IMG/VR virus record: IMGVR_UViG_3300027749_000073
Span: 25,503 to 89,502 of that record
DNA: 64,000 nt
From: a virus
Reading direction: 5' to 3' (one strand)
Position 1 is the first letter of the stretch. Each line of letters begins with the position of its first letter. The notes beneath the pieces are model-generated. The model was given only the letters and a program-made list of their open reading frames with translations, was not told where the DNA came from and did not search any database. Of this stretch, positions 19,163 to 28,423 are shown piece by piece. Made by a program: the position numbers and the translations under genes.

Positions 19163-22100
19163 ATGGCTGAATTTAAATTAGGTAGAATACGGTTTATCTG
19201 GAAAGGTGCATGGGCATCTTCTACAACGTATTTAAAAGATGATATCATACGAAATGGCGGAAAAACGTATGTGTGCGTAGTTGGGCATACAAGTTCTGCA
19301 GATTTCACAACAGATCTTAGTAATGTACCAACAAGGTGGAATCAAGTTTCTGATGGCACTGCATGGATGTCAGATTGGACTGTTAATACATACTATAGAT
19401 TAAATGATGTAGTAAAATACGGTGGTAAGCTGTATATCTGTACAGCAACACATACATCTGCTGCAACTATTACTTTAGGATTAGAAGCAAACATTGCAAG
19501 CTGGGATGTGTATGCAAATGGATTTAAATGGCAGACTACTTGGGCAACTTCTACAAAATACAGAATTAATGAAGTAGTAAAATACGGTGGTATTGTATAT
19601 GTCTGTAACACCGGACACACATCTGCTGCAACTGCAACTCTTGGTCTTGAAAACGATCAATCAAAATGGGATATTTTTCATAAAGGTCTTGATTATTTAG
19701 GACAATGGAGCGGAAGTTCTGTACGATATAAAGTTAACGATCTTGTTAACTATGGTGCAGATGTTTGGATTTGTACGACTTACCACACATCGGCTGCATC
19801 GTTTGTTGAGGCAAACTGGGCACGATTTGTAGAAGCATTAACATTTGAAAATACATGGTCAAGTGCTACTATTTACCAACCAGGTGATATCGTCGGATAC
19901 GGTGGTTACTCATATATCAGTAAAACAATAAACAGCAACGCTACTCCGTCTACAAGCACTGCAAACTGGGGATTATTTACCACTGGGTTTACATTAATTG
20001 GTGATTGGGCAACTTCTACATCTTACTTAGTTGGAAATATAGTTCGGTTAGGCGGTTATACCTATGTTGCAATCTTAGATCATACATCGAGTGGTTCAAG
20101 TACACCTCCAAATCTAACATATTGGTCAAGATTAAATTATGGTATCAGATGGAATAATACTGCTAAATCATATACCGGGTTAGCTGGTACAAATATCACC
20201 GGTACAGGAACAACTGCTACATTTAACGTGGCAACTGTCGGTACTGCGTATACTGTTACTGTAAATGCAGTAGGTACAGGATATGCGGCTACTAATACAA
20301 TTAAAATTTTAGGCACTGCAGTTGGCGGGTTAACTCCGTTTAATGATATTATAATTACAGTTGCTACTATTTCAGGTAGTGCAATTGCTACAATTACTTA
20401 TACAGGTATTGCATCAACTTGGGCAACTGCTACTGGATATGTTGCAGGTGATACTGTTAGTTTTGGACCAAACAGTTATATTTGTATCCTTGCTCACACT
20501 AGTGCTGCAGGTAACAGACCTGATGCAGACACAGTAGCAACATACTGGAACATGGTTGCAGCAGGTGCATCTACAAGTGTTTTAACAACAACTGGTGATA
20601 TTCCGTACATGGGAGCAAGTGGTTCTACTAGATTAGGTATAGGTTCTGCAGGACAAGTATTGAAAGTCTCTTCGAGTTTAGTGCCATTTTGGACATATTT
20701 TGGTATTATTGATCAGGTTTACTATGTTGCACCGACCGGAACAAACACTCCTGCACCTGACTATGGTGTTACTTTAGATCGTCCGTGGCTAACTGTTCGG
20801 TATGCAGCTGAACAAGTTGACGCAGGCCCATTAAATCCAAATGGCTCATATTTGCTTTCAAGAAATAGAAGTTATATCCAAAGTGAGATAATTGCATGGA
20901 TTAACTATCAAGTTACAAATAATATTGCGCCATTTGTAGGTTTTACGTATGTGCAAGCAACATGTCAACGTGACGTTGGGTATGTTATCGACGCGTTAGT
21001 ATACGATTTATCACATGGCGGTAATGCACGTTCGGTAGCAGTTGCACAAGCATATGTGGGCGGTACATATACTCAATTAGCTAATCAAAAAACACAAGAT
21101 GTTGCAGGTTATAATCAAATGGTGTCTGTTATTAACTCAGTTATTGCAAACTCTGCACCAGGTACAACATATCAAGCAACTGTTACACGGATTAGTGATT
21201 CTACAAAAACATTAGAAACTGGTGTTACTACATTAGTTACTAACCTAGTTAAAGTAATCACTGATGCAATCACCGCAGGTGTTTCTACAAATATTCCAGC
21301 AGTAGTTAATACTAACTATACAATTTTTGTCAAAACTGGTATTTACTATGAAACATTACCTATTATTGTTCCTGCAAATACTGCAATTGTTGGTGACGAA
21401 TTACGTTCATCTAATATTAGACCAAAGAGTACATCAATTGCAACTACTGATACAACTTATAGTATAGCAACGGTAACTAGATTACAAAGTATTATATCAA
21501 ACTTAGTACAAAATTTAACAGTTACTCCTACCACAGGCAATCCATTAACTCCAGTTACTACACGTCCTGCAAGTAATTCAACAGTAGGTACGGCGGCGGC
21601 GGCATTATTAACAAATTATATTGCTTATATCAACTGGTATATTAACAGTAGTGGTTCTGCTCCTGCATTAGTTGGCACAAATACACCAACTGCTACACAA
21701 GCATATTATGATGCAGTAGAAGTGTTAGAAGCAAATAAAGAATTTTTAGCTCAAGAAGCAGTTGCGTATACCAATTATACATACAGTACAACTGTATCAG
21801 CTACTGCTACAAATGGTAATATCACAGTTGCAAACTCTACTAACTTTGCAGTCGGTATGCCTGTAGTGTTTAGTGGTACTGTTGGTTCTTCTGGCATTGT
21901 AGTTGGAACTGTTTATTATGTTAAAACTTCAGCTGCTAACGTGTTAACTGTTGCTGCAACATCGGGCGGTACTGCACTAACATGGACAGCAACATCTGGC
22001 ATGTCATTTACCGTTACACTATCATATGTTTCTGCAACGTGTGCGCGTGATGTTAGAGTGTTAGTAAACGCAATAAAATATGACTTAGTTTATACTGGCA

Positions 22101-25100
22101 ATTATAAAACATTATTAGCTGCTCGTTATTACAGACGGTGTGTACAAACTTCAATAACTGAAGATATGTTCTATGTTCGTAATGCAACTGGGTTACGTAA
22201 CATGACAGTACAAGGGTTAACTGGTACGTTAGGCACTGCAAATACTTATGGAACAAAACGTCCAAGTGCTGGTGCATATGTTAGTTTAGATCCAGGTTGG
22301 GGTGCAGCAGACAATCGCACTTGGATTACATCACGTTCACCGTATATACAAAACGTAACAACTTTCGGAACTGGTTGTACTGGTTTAAAAATTGACGGAA
22401 CACTGCATAATGGCGGTAACCGATCAGTTGTAGCAAATGATTTTACTCAGATATTAAGTGATGGTATTGGTGTTTGGTGTACTGGTACTAGTTCATTAAC
22501 TGAATTAGTATCTGTGTTTTCATACTATGGCCACATTGGATACTTAGCAGAAAATGGTGGCAAAATTCGTGCTACAAATGGTAACAGTTCATACGGAACA
22601 TACGGAACCGTTGCAGAAGGAGTTGATTCATCTGAAACTGCATTAACTGCAACCGTTAACAACCGTGCTAATCAAGCATTAATTACTAATGTTGTTACTG
22701 ATTTAGTTAATAAAATTTATCGTGTAGAATATTCAAATGCTGGTACAGGTTATAATACTGCAACTTATGCATTTAGCGGGTCAGGTTATGGTGTTGTTTC
22801 TACAGGAAACGAATTTAGAGATAACGCAGTATTTGAAACAAGACTATTAACTAATGGTGCAAACTATGTAACTTCAACAAATACAGCACAAAATGGTAAC
22901 ACTGTTCAAATTACAATTGCTGCGGTTGATAGCGCAATTAGTAGTGCTTATGCAGGTATGAGAATCCAGTTATTAAGTGGCACAGGTGTAGGACAAAGTG
23001 GTTATATTGTTAACTACAACTCAGGTACTAAACTTGCGCTAGTTGCAAAGGAAAGTTTCCCAAGTATGACTGCAACTGCAACAACCGCAAGTTCTGATTT
23101 AATTACTGTTGCAAGCACAAGTACATTAACCGCAAATATGCCAGTTTATTTTAGTGCTGCTCTTGCTAATATTTCAGCAAATACGTTGTACTATGTTAAA
23201 ACTATTTCAAGTACTACACAATTTAGTATTAGTACGATTGCTGCTGGTACTGTATTTGATATTACAAGTGATACATCGGCGCAAACTGTAGCAGTTCATG
23301 CTGCAGGGTGGGATCATGCAATTAGTGGTACTCCGGCTGTTGCAGCATTAGACGTTACAACTAGTTACATTATTGAACCAAGAATTGTTTTTGCTTCGCC
23401 AACATACAGTACTAATACTAATACAATTGCATCAAATTCATGGGTTGACATAGCATATGGTGATATCTATGCTACTTATACAACTGTTGCAACGGTTGGC
23501 GGTTCTGGTTCTGGTGCAACAATTACTGTAACTAGAACGGGCAACACATATTCTGCTGCGCTTGGTTCAGGTGGAACCAATTATAAAATTGGGGATGTTG
23601 TTACAGTTCTTGGAACAAACTTAGGTGGAGTTGGTCATACCACTGCATTCTCTGCATCTTTTGGTTTACCAAGTTCTGCTAACTGGATATCAGTAACTTA
23701 CGGAAATGGTAAATTTGTTGCAGTGGCAAATGGTTCAACTGCAACAGCATATTCAACAGATGGTATTACATGGCTTACTCCTGGCATTGGGCTACCAAGT
23801 TCTACTACTTGGGAATCTGTTACTTACGGAAATGGCAAATTTGTTGCTATTGTAAACGCTTCAACTGCAGCAGCATATTCAACAGATGGTATTACATGGA
23901 ATGCAGCTAATGCTTTACCAAGTGCTGCTAGCTGGCAATCAGTTACCTATGGAAATGGTAAATTTGTTGCGGTAGCGTATGGTGCAACTGTAGCAGCATA
24001 TTCAACAGATGGTATTACATGGTTTGCATCTAATGCGTTACCAAGTGCTGCTAGCTGGGGATCTGTTACTTACGGAAACGGTAAATTTGTTGCAGTGGCA
24101 AATAGTTCAACTGCAGCAGCATATTCAACAGATGGTATTACATGGATTGCAGCTAATGCGTTACCGAGTGCTACTAACTGGCAATCAGTTACCTATGGAA
24201 ATGGTAAATTTGTTGCAGTGGCAAATGGTTCATCAACTGCAGCAGCATATTCAACAGATGGTATTACATGGTTTGCAGCTAATGCGTTACCAAGTGCTGC
24301 TAACTGGCAATCAGTTACTTACGGAAACGGTAAATTTGTTGCGGTAGCATATAGTTCAACTGCAGCAGCATATTCAACAGATGGCATTACTTGGGTTTCT
24401 GCTACGTCGCCAAGTGCTGCTAACTGGCAATCAGTTACCTATGGAAATGGTAAATTTGTTGCTGTGTCTTATGGTGCAACATCTGCTTCATACTTACCAG
24501 ACCTTAGTAACAACTTATACGTTACTGTAACTAACGTAGCAAGTGGTGTAATTAACAACTTTACATATGCAGGACAAGGGGCAGGTGGTAACTTTGTTGC
24601 AGTTCAAGCAAGTACAGGAACATATATAAGTACAACTGGTGCATCATGGTCAGCAGGCGGAGCATTGCCAACAGGATCGTGGACTTCTGTTGCGTACGGT
24701 GTAGTTAGTAGTGTTAGTACATGGGTAGTTGTACAAAATGGATCTAATAATACTGCATACTCAACTAACGGTGGAACAACTTGGACTACTGGGGGTACAT
24801 TATCTGTATCAGGAACCTGGTCAAGTATTGCATTTGGTAATGGGAAATTTATAACATTACTAGGTAGTGCATCGTCAACCACCGCTAATATTTCATCTAA
24901 TGGTGGAACCTCATGGACCGCAACTGGTACATTACCATCTGCTACATGGATTGCCGTAGCATACGGTGCCGGAACATGGGTTGCAATTGGAACAAGCGGA
25001 ACTGTTGCTGCATATTCAACTAATGACGGAACATCATGGACTTCGTCAACATTACCTACTAATGCAGGATGGACAAGTGTTACATACGGTAATGGAAGAT

Positions 25101-26440
25101 TTGTTGCAGTAGCAAACGGTACGGCAGCAGCATATTCATTAGACGGTATTACATGGTATAGTGTAACTTTACCCGTAAGTTCAAACTGGTCAAAAGTTAG
25201 ATATGGACAAGGTGTATTTGTTACTATACCTAGTTCTACACCAGCTAGCGCATTGTCATCGGAAGATGGGTTATTTTGGATATCTAGATCACTTCCAGTA
25301 AATGCTCTAATGTTTGCAATTGCATTTGGAAATCCTAATAATATTCCAACGTGGCCAATTTTGCCACAAGGAAATACATCAGGTATATACTTAACATTAG
25401 GTGCAACTGCTAAAGGTCGTGTAAAAGTATCAACTGGTTCTATCGGTGAATTTAGAATCGTTGAACCAGGCAGCAGTTATTCATCAGCACCGACATTAAC
25501 TATTACTGATTCAAATGCTACAAGTGCATTTACTTATACAGTTAGAACAGGTGTAGGTGCGCTAGCTAATCCAACTTTTACGAACAGAGGAACGCAATTT
25601 GCAACTGCAAGTGCAACTGTATCAGGTAATGGTTATGCAGATATGTATCAAACTGGTAATTATATTAACGTATCTGGGTTAACTAGTCAACCAACTGCTG
25701 GATCAAATATAGTATTTACAGGTAACTCAACAGTGTACAAACTAGTAGCAGTTACTAACTATCTAAGTTCAGGCGGTGGCATTGCACCATACAATGCAAC
25801 ATTCCAAGTTAGTCCAAGCATGACAATTACACTTGCACCTGCGCATATAACAGATACAACATTGCGTATTAAGTACAGTCAAGTACGATTAACTGGACAT
25901 GACTTTTTAAATATTGGTACTGGCAACATAACAAATACTAATTACCCAGGTACACCTAGTTTAGCTGTTGATAGTACAAAACAAACTGTTCAATATGGTG
26001 GTGGGCGTGTATTCTTTACTAGTACTGACCAAGACGGTAACTTTAACGTTGGTAACTTGTTCTCAGTACAACAATCAACTGGTGTTGCAACATTAAATGC
26101 AGACTCGTTTAACATTGCAGGATTAAATCAGTTGACACTAGGTGCAGTAACATTAGGCGGAACAAGTGCTACTATTACTTCGTTCTCAACTGATCCGTAC
26201 TTTACCTTAAACAGCGACAATGTTGTTCCGACACAAAAAGCTATTAAAGCATATATTTCAAGTCAAATAGGTGGCGGTGGTAGCTCTTTGAATGTAAATA
26301 CATTAACTGCAGGTGTTCTTTACCTTTCAGGTAATACAATTTCAACTACAACAGGTGTTCAAATTAACGTAACAACTAAACTTTATTTTATTGGCGGCGT
26401 TGATGGCTCACCAATGGCATTAACATACTTTTTAACATAA
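19163..26440 (+). CDS. Giant modular fibre/adhesin with tandem beta-propeller blades (2425 aa)
   Basis: A paralogue of the preceding fibre: the N-termini are nearly identical (MAEFKLGRIRFIWKGAW) and CBM5/12-like repeats fill the first 330 or so residues. A beta-helix starts at about residue 516 (VYYVAPTGTNTPAPDYG). It carries two helical inserts with the CQRDVGYVIDALVYDLSHGG and CARDVRVLVNAIKYDL patterns. Residues from about 1500 to 1770 are seven near-identical blades of about 41 residues (SVTYGNGKFVAV...AYSTDGITW), followed by more divergent blades. The C-terminus (TDQDGNFNVGNLFSVQQSTG, FSTDPYFTLNSDNVVPTQKA) matches its sister. It is one of the largest proteins of the phage and probably a receptor-binding fibre. 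Confidence 0.78.
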   Translation: MAEFKLGRIRFIWKGAWASSTTYLKDDIIRNGGKTYVCVVGHTSSADFTTDLSNVPTRWNQVSDGTAWMSDWTVNTYYRLNDVVKYGGKLYICTATHTSAATITLGLEANIASWDVYANGFKWQTTWATSTKYRINEVVKYGGIVYVCNTGHTSAATATLGLENDQSKWDIFHKGLDYLGQWSGSSVRYKVNDLVNYGADVWICTTYHTSAASFVEANWARFVEALTFENTWSSATIYQPGDIVGYGGYSYISKTINSNATPSTSTANWGLFTTGFTLIGDWATSTSYLVGNIVRLGGYTYVAILDHTSSGSSTPPNLTYWSRLNYGIRWNNTAKSYTGLAGTNITGTGTTATFNVATVGTAYTVTVNAVGTGYAATNTIKILGTAVGGLTPFNDIIITVATISGSAIATITYTGIASTWATATGYVAGDTVSFGPNSYICILAHTSAAGNRPDADTVATYWNMVAAGASTSVLTTTGDIPYMGASGSTRLGIGSAGQVLKVSSSLVPFWTYFGIIDQVYYVAPTGTNTPAPDYGVTLDRPWLTVRYAAEQVDAGPLNPNGSYLLSRNRSYIQSEIIAWINYQVTNNIAPFVGFTYVQATCQRDVGYVIDALVYDLSHGGNARSVAVAQAYVGGTYTQLANQKTQDVAGYNQMVSVINSVIANSAPGTTYQATVTRISDSTKTLETGVTTLVTNLVKVITDAITAGVSTNIPAVVNTNYTIFVKTGIYYETLPIIVPANTAIVGDELRSSNIRPKSTSIATTDTTYSIATVTRLQSIISNLVQNLTVTPTTGNPLTPVTTRPASNSTVGTAAAALLTNYIAYINWYINSSGSAPALVGTNTPTATQAYYDAVEVLEANKEFLAQEAVAYTNYTYSTTVSATATNGNITVANSTNFAVGMPVVFSGTVGSSGIVVGTVYYVKTSAANVLTVAATSGGTALTWTATSGMSFTVTLSYVSATCARDVRVLVNAIKYDLVYTGNYKTLLAARYYRRCVQTSITEDMFYVRNATGLRNMTVQGLTGTLGTANTYGTKRPSAGAYVSLDPGWGAADNRTWITSRSPYIQNVTTFGTGCTGLKIDGTLHNGGNRSVVANDFTQILSDGIGVWCTGTSSLTELVSVFSYYGHIGYLAENGGKIRATNGNSSYGTYGTVAEGVDSSETALTATVNNRANQALITNVVTDLVNKIYRVEYSNAGTGYNTATYAFSGSGYGVVSTGNEFRDNAVFETRLLTNGANYVTSTNTAQNGNTVQITIAAVDSAISSAYAGMRIQLLSGTGVGQSGYIVNYNSGTKLALVAKESFPSMTATATTASSDLITVASTSTLTANMPVYFSAALANISANTLYYVKTISSTTQFSISTIAAGTVFDITSDTSAQTVAVHAAGWDHAISGTPAVAALDVTTSYIIEPRIVFASPTYSTNTNTIASNSWVDIAYGDIYATYTTVATVGGSGSGATITVTRTGNTYSAALGSGGTNYKIGDVVTVLGTNLGGVGHTTAFSASFGLPSSANWISVTYGNGKFVAVANGSTATAYSTDGITWLTPGIGLPSSTTWESVTYGNGKFVAIVNASTAAAYSTDGITWNAANALPSAASWQSVTYGNGKFVAVAYGATVAAYSTDGITWFASNALPSAASWGSVTYGNGKFVAVANSSTAAAYSTDGITWIAANALPSATNWQSVTYGNGKFVAVANGSSTAAAYSTDGITWFAANALPSAANWQSVTYGNGKFVAVAYSSTAAAYSTDGITWVSATSPSAANWQSVTYGNGKFVAVSYGATSASYLPDLSNNLYVTVTNVASGVINNFTYAGQGAGGNFVAVQASTGTYISTTGASWSAGGALPTGSWTSVAYGVVSSVSTWVVVQNGSNNTAYSTNGGTTWTTGGTLSVSGTWSSIAFGNGKFITLLGSASSTTANISSNGGTSWTATGTLPSATWIAVAYGAGTWVAIGTSGTVAAYSTNDGTSWTSSTLPTNAGWTSVTYGNGRFVAVANGTAAAYSLDGITWYSVTLPVSSNWSKVRYGQGVFVTIPSSTPASALSSEDGLFWISRSLPVNALMFAIAFGNPNNIPTWPILPQGNTSGIYLTLGATAKGRVKVSTGSIGEFRIVEPGSSYSSAPTLTITDSNATSAFTYTVRTGVGALANPTFTNRGTQFATASATVSGNGYADMYQTGNYINVSGLTSQPTAGSNIVFTGNSTVYKLVAVTNYLSSGGGIAPYNATFQVSPSMTITLAPAHITDTTLRIKYSQVRLTGHDFLNIGTGNITNTNYPGTPSLAVDSTKQTVQYGGGRVFFTSTDQDGNFNVGNLFSVQQSTGVATLNADSFNIAGLNQLTLGAVTLGGTSATITSFSTDPYFTLNSDNVVPTQKAIKAYISSQIGGGGSSLNVNTLTAGVLYLSGNTISTTTGVQINVTTKLYFIGGVDGSPMALTYFLT
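22502..22593 (+). repeat. Near-identical 92-nt segment shared with the previous fibre gene (copy 2)
   Basis: This is the second copy of the segment at 15395-15486; the only difference I see is one T/C substitution. It is consistent with recent recombination or gene conversion between the two fibre genes. Confidence 0.7.
23660..24480 (+). repeat. Coding tandem repeat, about 123-nt unit, seven copies
   Basis: Seven head-to-tail copies encode SVTYGNGKFVAV...AAAYSTDGITW...ALPSAA.W. Most units are 41 codons; the first is 42 and one copy has an extra codon. The copies remain very similar at DNA level, implying recent expansion and a potential for copy-number change without loss of frame. Confidence 0.85.
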
Positions 26441-26457
26441 TTGGAGAATAAATAAAC

Positions 26458-26796
26458 ATGGCATCAGGAAGATTAGGCGTAGCAGACTTAGCGGCAACTA
26501 CATACACAAACGTGTATACTTGCCCTGCTACAACATTTACAGTTGCATCACTTACGATCTGTAACAGAAACGCAACATCAGTTCAAGTTCGTGTAGCATT
26601 AACAACAACATCAGCAGCAGGTAATACTGCTCCAGTAGATAACGCATTTCTTGAATATGGTGTTACTATTCCTGCTAACTCGGTGTTAGAACGTACTGGT
26701 TTAGTGTTGGATGCAACAAACAAATACTTAGTAGTATATTCAAGTACTACTGGTGTCAATGCTGTAGTGTACGGTATTGAAACAAGCACAGTTTAA
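26458..26796 (+). CDS. Small fibre-associated beta protein
   Basis: A 112-residue beta protein (MASGRLGVADLAATTYTNVYTCPATTFTVASLTICNRN...). The SLTICNRN...VRVAL strand pair and the VTIPANSVLERTGLVL turn follow the same plan as the proteins at 4086 and 12804. It directly follows the 2425-residue fibre and precedes the Gly/Cys-rich adhesin pair. As with its relatives, recurrence next to each fibre hints at a connecting or capping role. No stronger evidence is available from the sequence. Confidence 0.62.
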   Translation: MASGRLGVADLAATTYTNVYTCPATTFTVASLTICNRNATSVQVRVALTTTSAAGNTAPVDNAFLEYGVTIPANSVLERTGLVLDATNKYLVVYSSTTGVNAVVYGIETSTV

Positions 26797-26808
26797 TGGG
26801 AGAATAAT

Positions 26809-28422
26809 ATGGGAAGATTTGTCCCAATAACCGTAACAACAGTTATCGCAGAAAAGGCTGTTCCTGTAGTAACAGCTGCAAAGGCTTATTACGATGGTAA
26901 GCAATGTTGGCAATATAAAGTAGTGTATGATCGCCCTGGTAGTTATACCTGGACTGCACCAACTAATGCAGTTTGTGTCAGGACCGTATTAGTCGGGGGC
27001 GGCGGTAAGCCTAAGTGTAGCGGTACTAGCTTTGGCGGCGGAACCTGCTGCTCTTCTGCAGGCTCAGGTGGCGCATACAGTGAAAAATGTCACGGAGTAA
27101 CTGCAGGCACAACTACATTTAACCTAGTAGTAGGTAGACAAGAGCAAGATACTACACTAGCGTGTAATTCAGTTGCTGTCCACACCGCCGGCGGCGCAGC
27201 TGGATGTGTTCAAGGAGTAGCTACAGGCGGTGATTGGAACAGCACTGGAGGATTAGGTGGCTGGGGATGTACCTACTGCGGCGGCAGTTATAGTCATGGT
27301 ACTCAATGTTTCTATACTTGTTTTGCTAACTGTTGTGGTTATTGCATAGCGTATGTGTGCAACCCTACCGGAACTTGCGGTGATTGCGCAGCGTCATTTG
27401 CAGGCGGCGGATCAGCAGGCTCGCCTCGAGCACTCACTGGAGGATGTGCAAGTTGTATCTGTCAATACGTATCCAGCAGTGTTGCCGGCGGTGGCGCTGG
27501 TATAGGTGACGTATGTTGCAATATTCCAGTTTGGCATTACCCTTGTTGCAATTGTATATGCACTGTCTGGTTTTGTTGCGAAGCCACAAAACCGTGTTAC
27601 AATTACCCTACTAGTAATCAAGGCGGTGGTGGTTCGGAAGCCCGTTGTAATTTTTCATGCCGCAGCACAACGCAAACTTGTACATGGGGTTACTGGAAAT
27701 CAGGTGACGGCGGACCAGGAGGCCTTACTGATGAGAGTAGCACATACGGATGGGAATTTGAATGGGGATATCAGGGAAACTGTGTATATCCATTTGGTAT
27801 CCGCTGTATGGGACAAATTTCTCAACCGAGATGTGCATCTTCTGCACCGCAGAATGTGTGTGTTTTAAATCAACAGCAATGGGATATACAAAATATATCA
27901 GGATCAGGATCACCCGGAACTGGCTTGTTATATTGCTCATCATGCTACCCTTATGACTCTAACTCGACACCTCGCCCGCGAAATGCAGGCGAAGGCGCAG
28001 GAACAGGTGGTTTTTCATTATACAAGTGTGATGCTGAAAGCATGGATGATTTAGGCATAGGATACATGAGCAGCTCTGGTTATAACATGTTAAATTGGTT
28101 AAAGATTTGCCAATTAGGTATGTGCGGACAATGCGACCAAGCATGGCTTATGCAAGATGGGTTATTTCCATTCTTTATTACGTGTGCAGGTACACTAGGT
28201 GGCAGTGGAGGAGTAGGTATATGCGGTTATACTAGCAAAGCCGGAAAAGGTGGCGGCGGCGGCCAATCTAAAAATCAAATTTTATGTATATGTTACGGCG
28301 GTGCATTTAATTGTTGTAACCAGGTTGCAAGTACACCGTTAGCATTCCCGCCATGTTTACTAGACCAAATGGTAAGCAACGCAGGAACCGGCATGGCAAT
28401 TATATATTACAGGGAATCATAA
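26809..28422 (+). CDS. Gly/Cys-rich putative fibre-tip adhesin A (537 aa)
   Basis: After an N-terminal strand region (CWQYKVVYDRPGSYTWTAP...VRTVLVGGGGK) the protein is dominated by Gly tracts and about 50 cysteines, an extreme Cys content for a phage structural protein. Examples are CCNIPVWHYPCCNCICTVWFCC and CFYTCFANCCGYC. The opening PGSYTWTAP...VLVGGGG is the common start of glycine-rich phage fibre domains. The closing SKAGKGGGGG...AGTGMAIIYY matches such domains at their C-termini. By analogy with the Gly-rich loops of the T-even gp38 adhesin, a receptor-contact role is likely. The cysteines could bind metal or form disulfides outside the cell. It is paired with a paralogue one base downstream. 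Confidence 0.65.
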   Translation: MGRFVPITVTTVIAEKAVPVVTAAKAYYDGKQCWQYKVVYDRPGSYTWTAPTNAVCVRTVLVGGGGKPKCSGTSFGGGTCCSSAGSGGAYSEKCHGVTAGTTTFNLVVGRQEQDTTLACNSVAVHTAGGAAGCVQGVATGGDWNSTGGLGGWGCTYCGGSYSHGTQCFYTCFANCCGYCIAYVCNPTGTCGDCAASFAGGGSAGSPRALTGGCASCICQYVSSSVAGGGAGIGDVCCNIPVWHYPCCNCICTVWFCCEATKPCYNYPTSNQGGGGSEARCNFSCRSTTQTCTWGYWKSGDGGPGGLTDESSTYGWEFEWGYQGNCVYPFGIRCMGQISQPRCASSAPQNVCVLNQQQWDIQNISGSGSPGTGLLYCSSCYPYDSNSTPRPRNAGEGAGTGGFSLYKCDAESMDDLGIGYMSSSGYNMLNWLKICQLGMCGQCDQAWLMQDGLFPFFITCAGTLGGSGGVGICGYTSKAGKGGGGGQSKNQILCICYGGAFNCCNQVASTPLAFPPCLLDQMVSNAGTGMAIIYYRES

Positions 28423-28423
28423 T

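Noticed and set aside
23660-24480. CRISPR-like or intergenic satellite repeat
   Set aside because: Units are adjacent, in frame, without spacers, and encode propeller blades; open frames in other phases here are by-products of the repeat.
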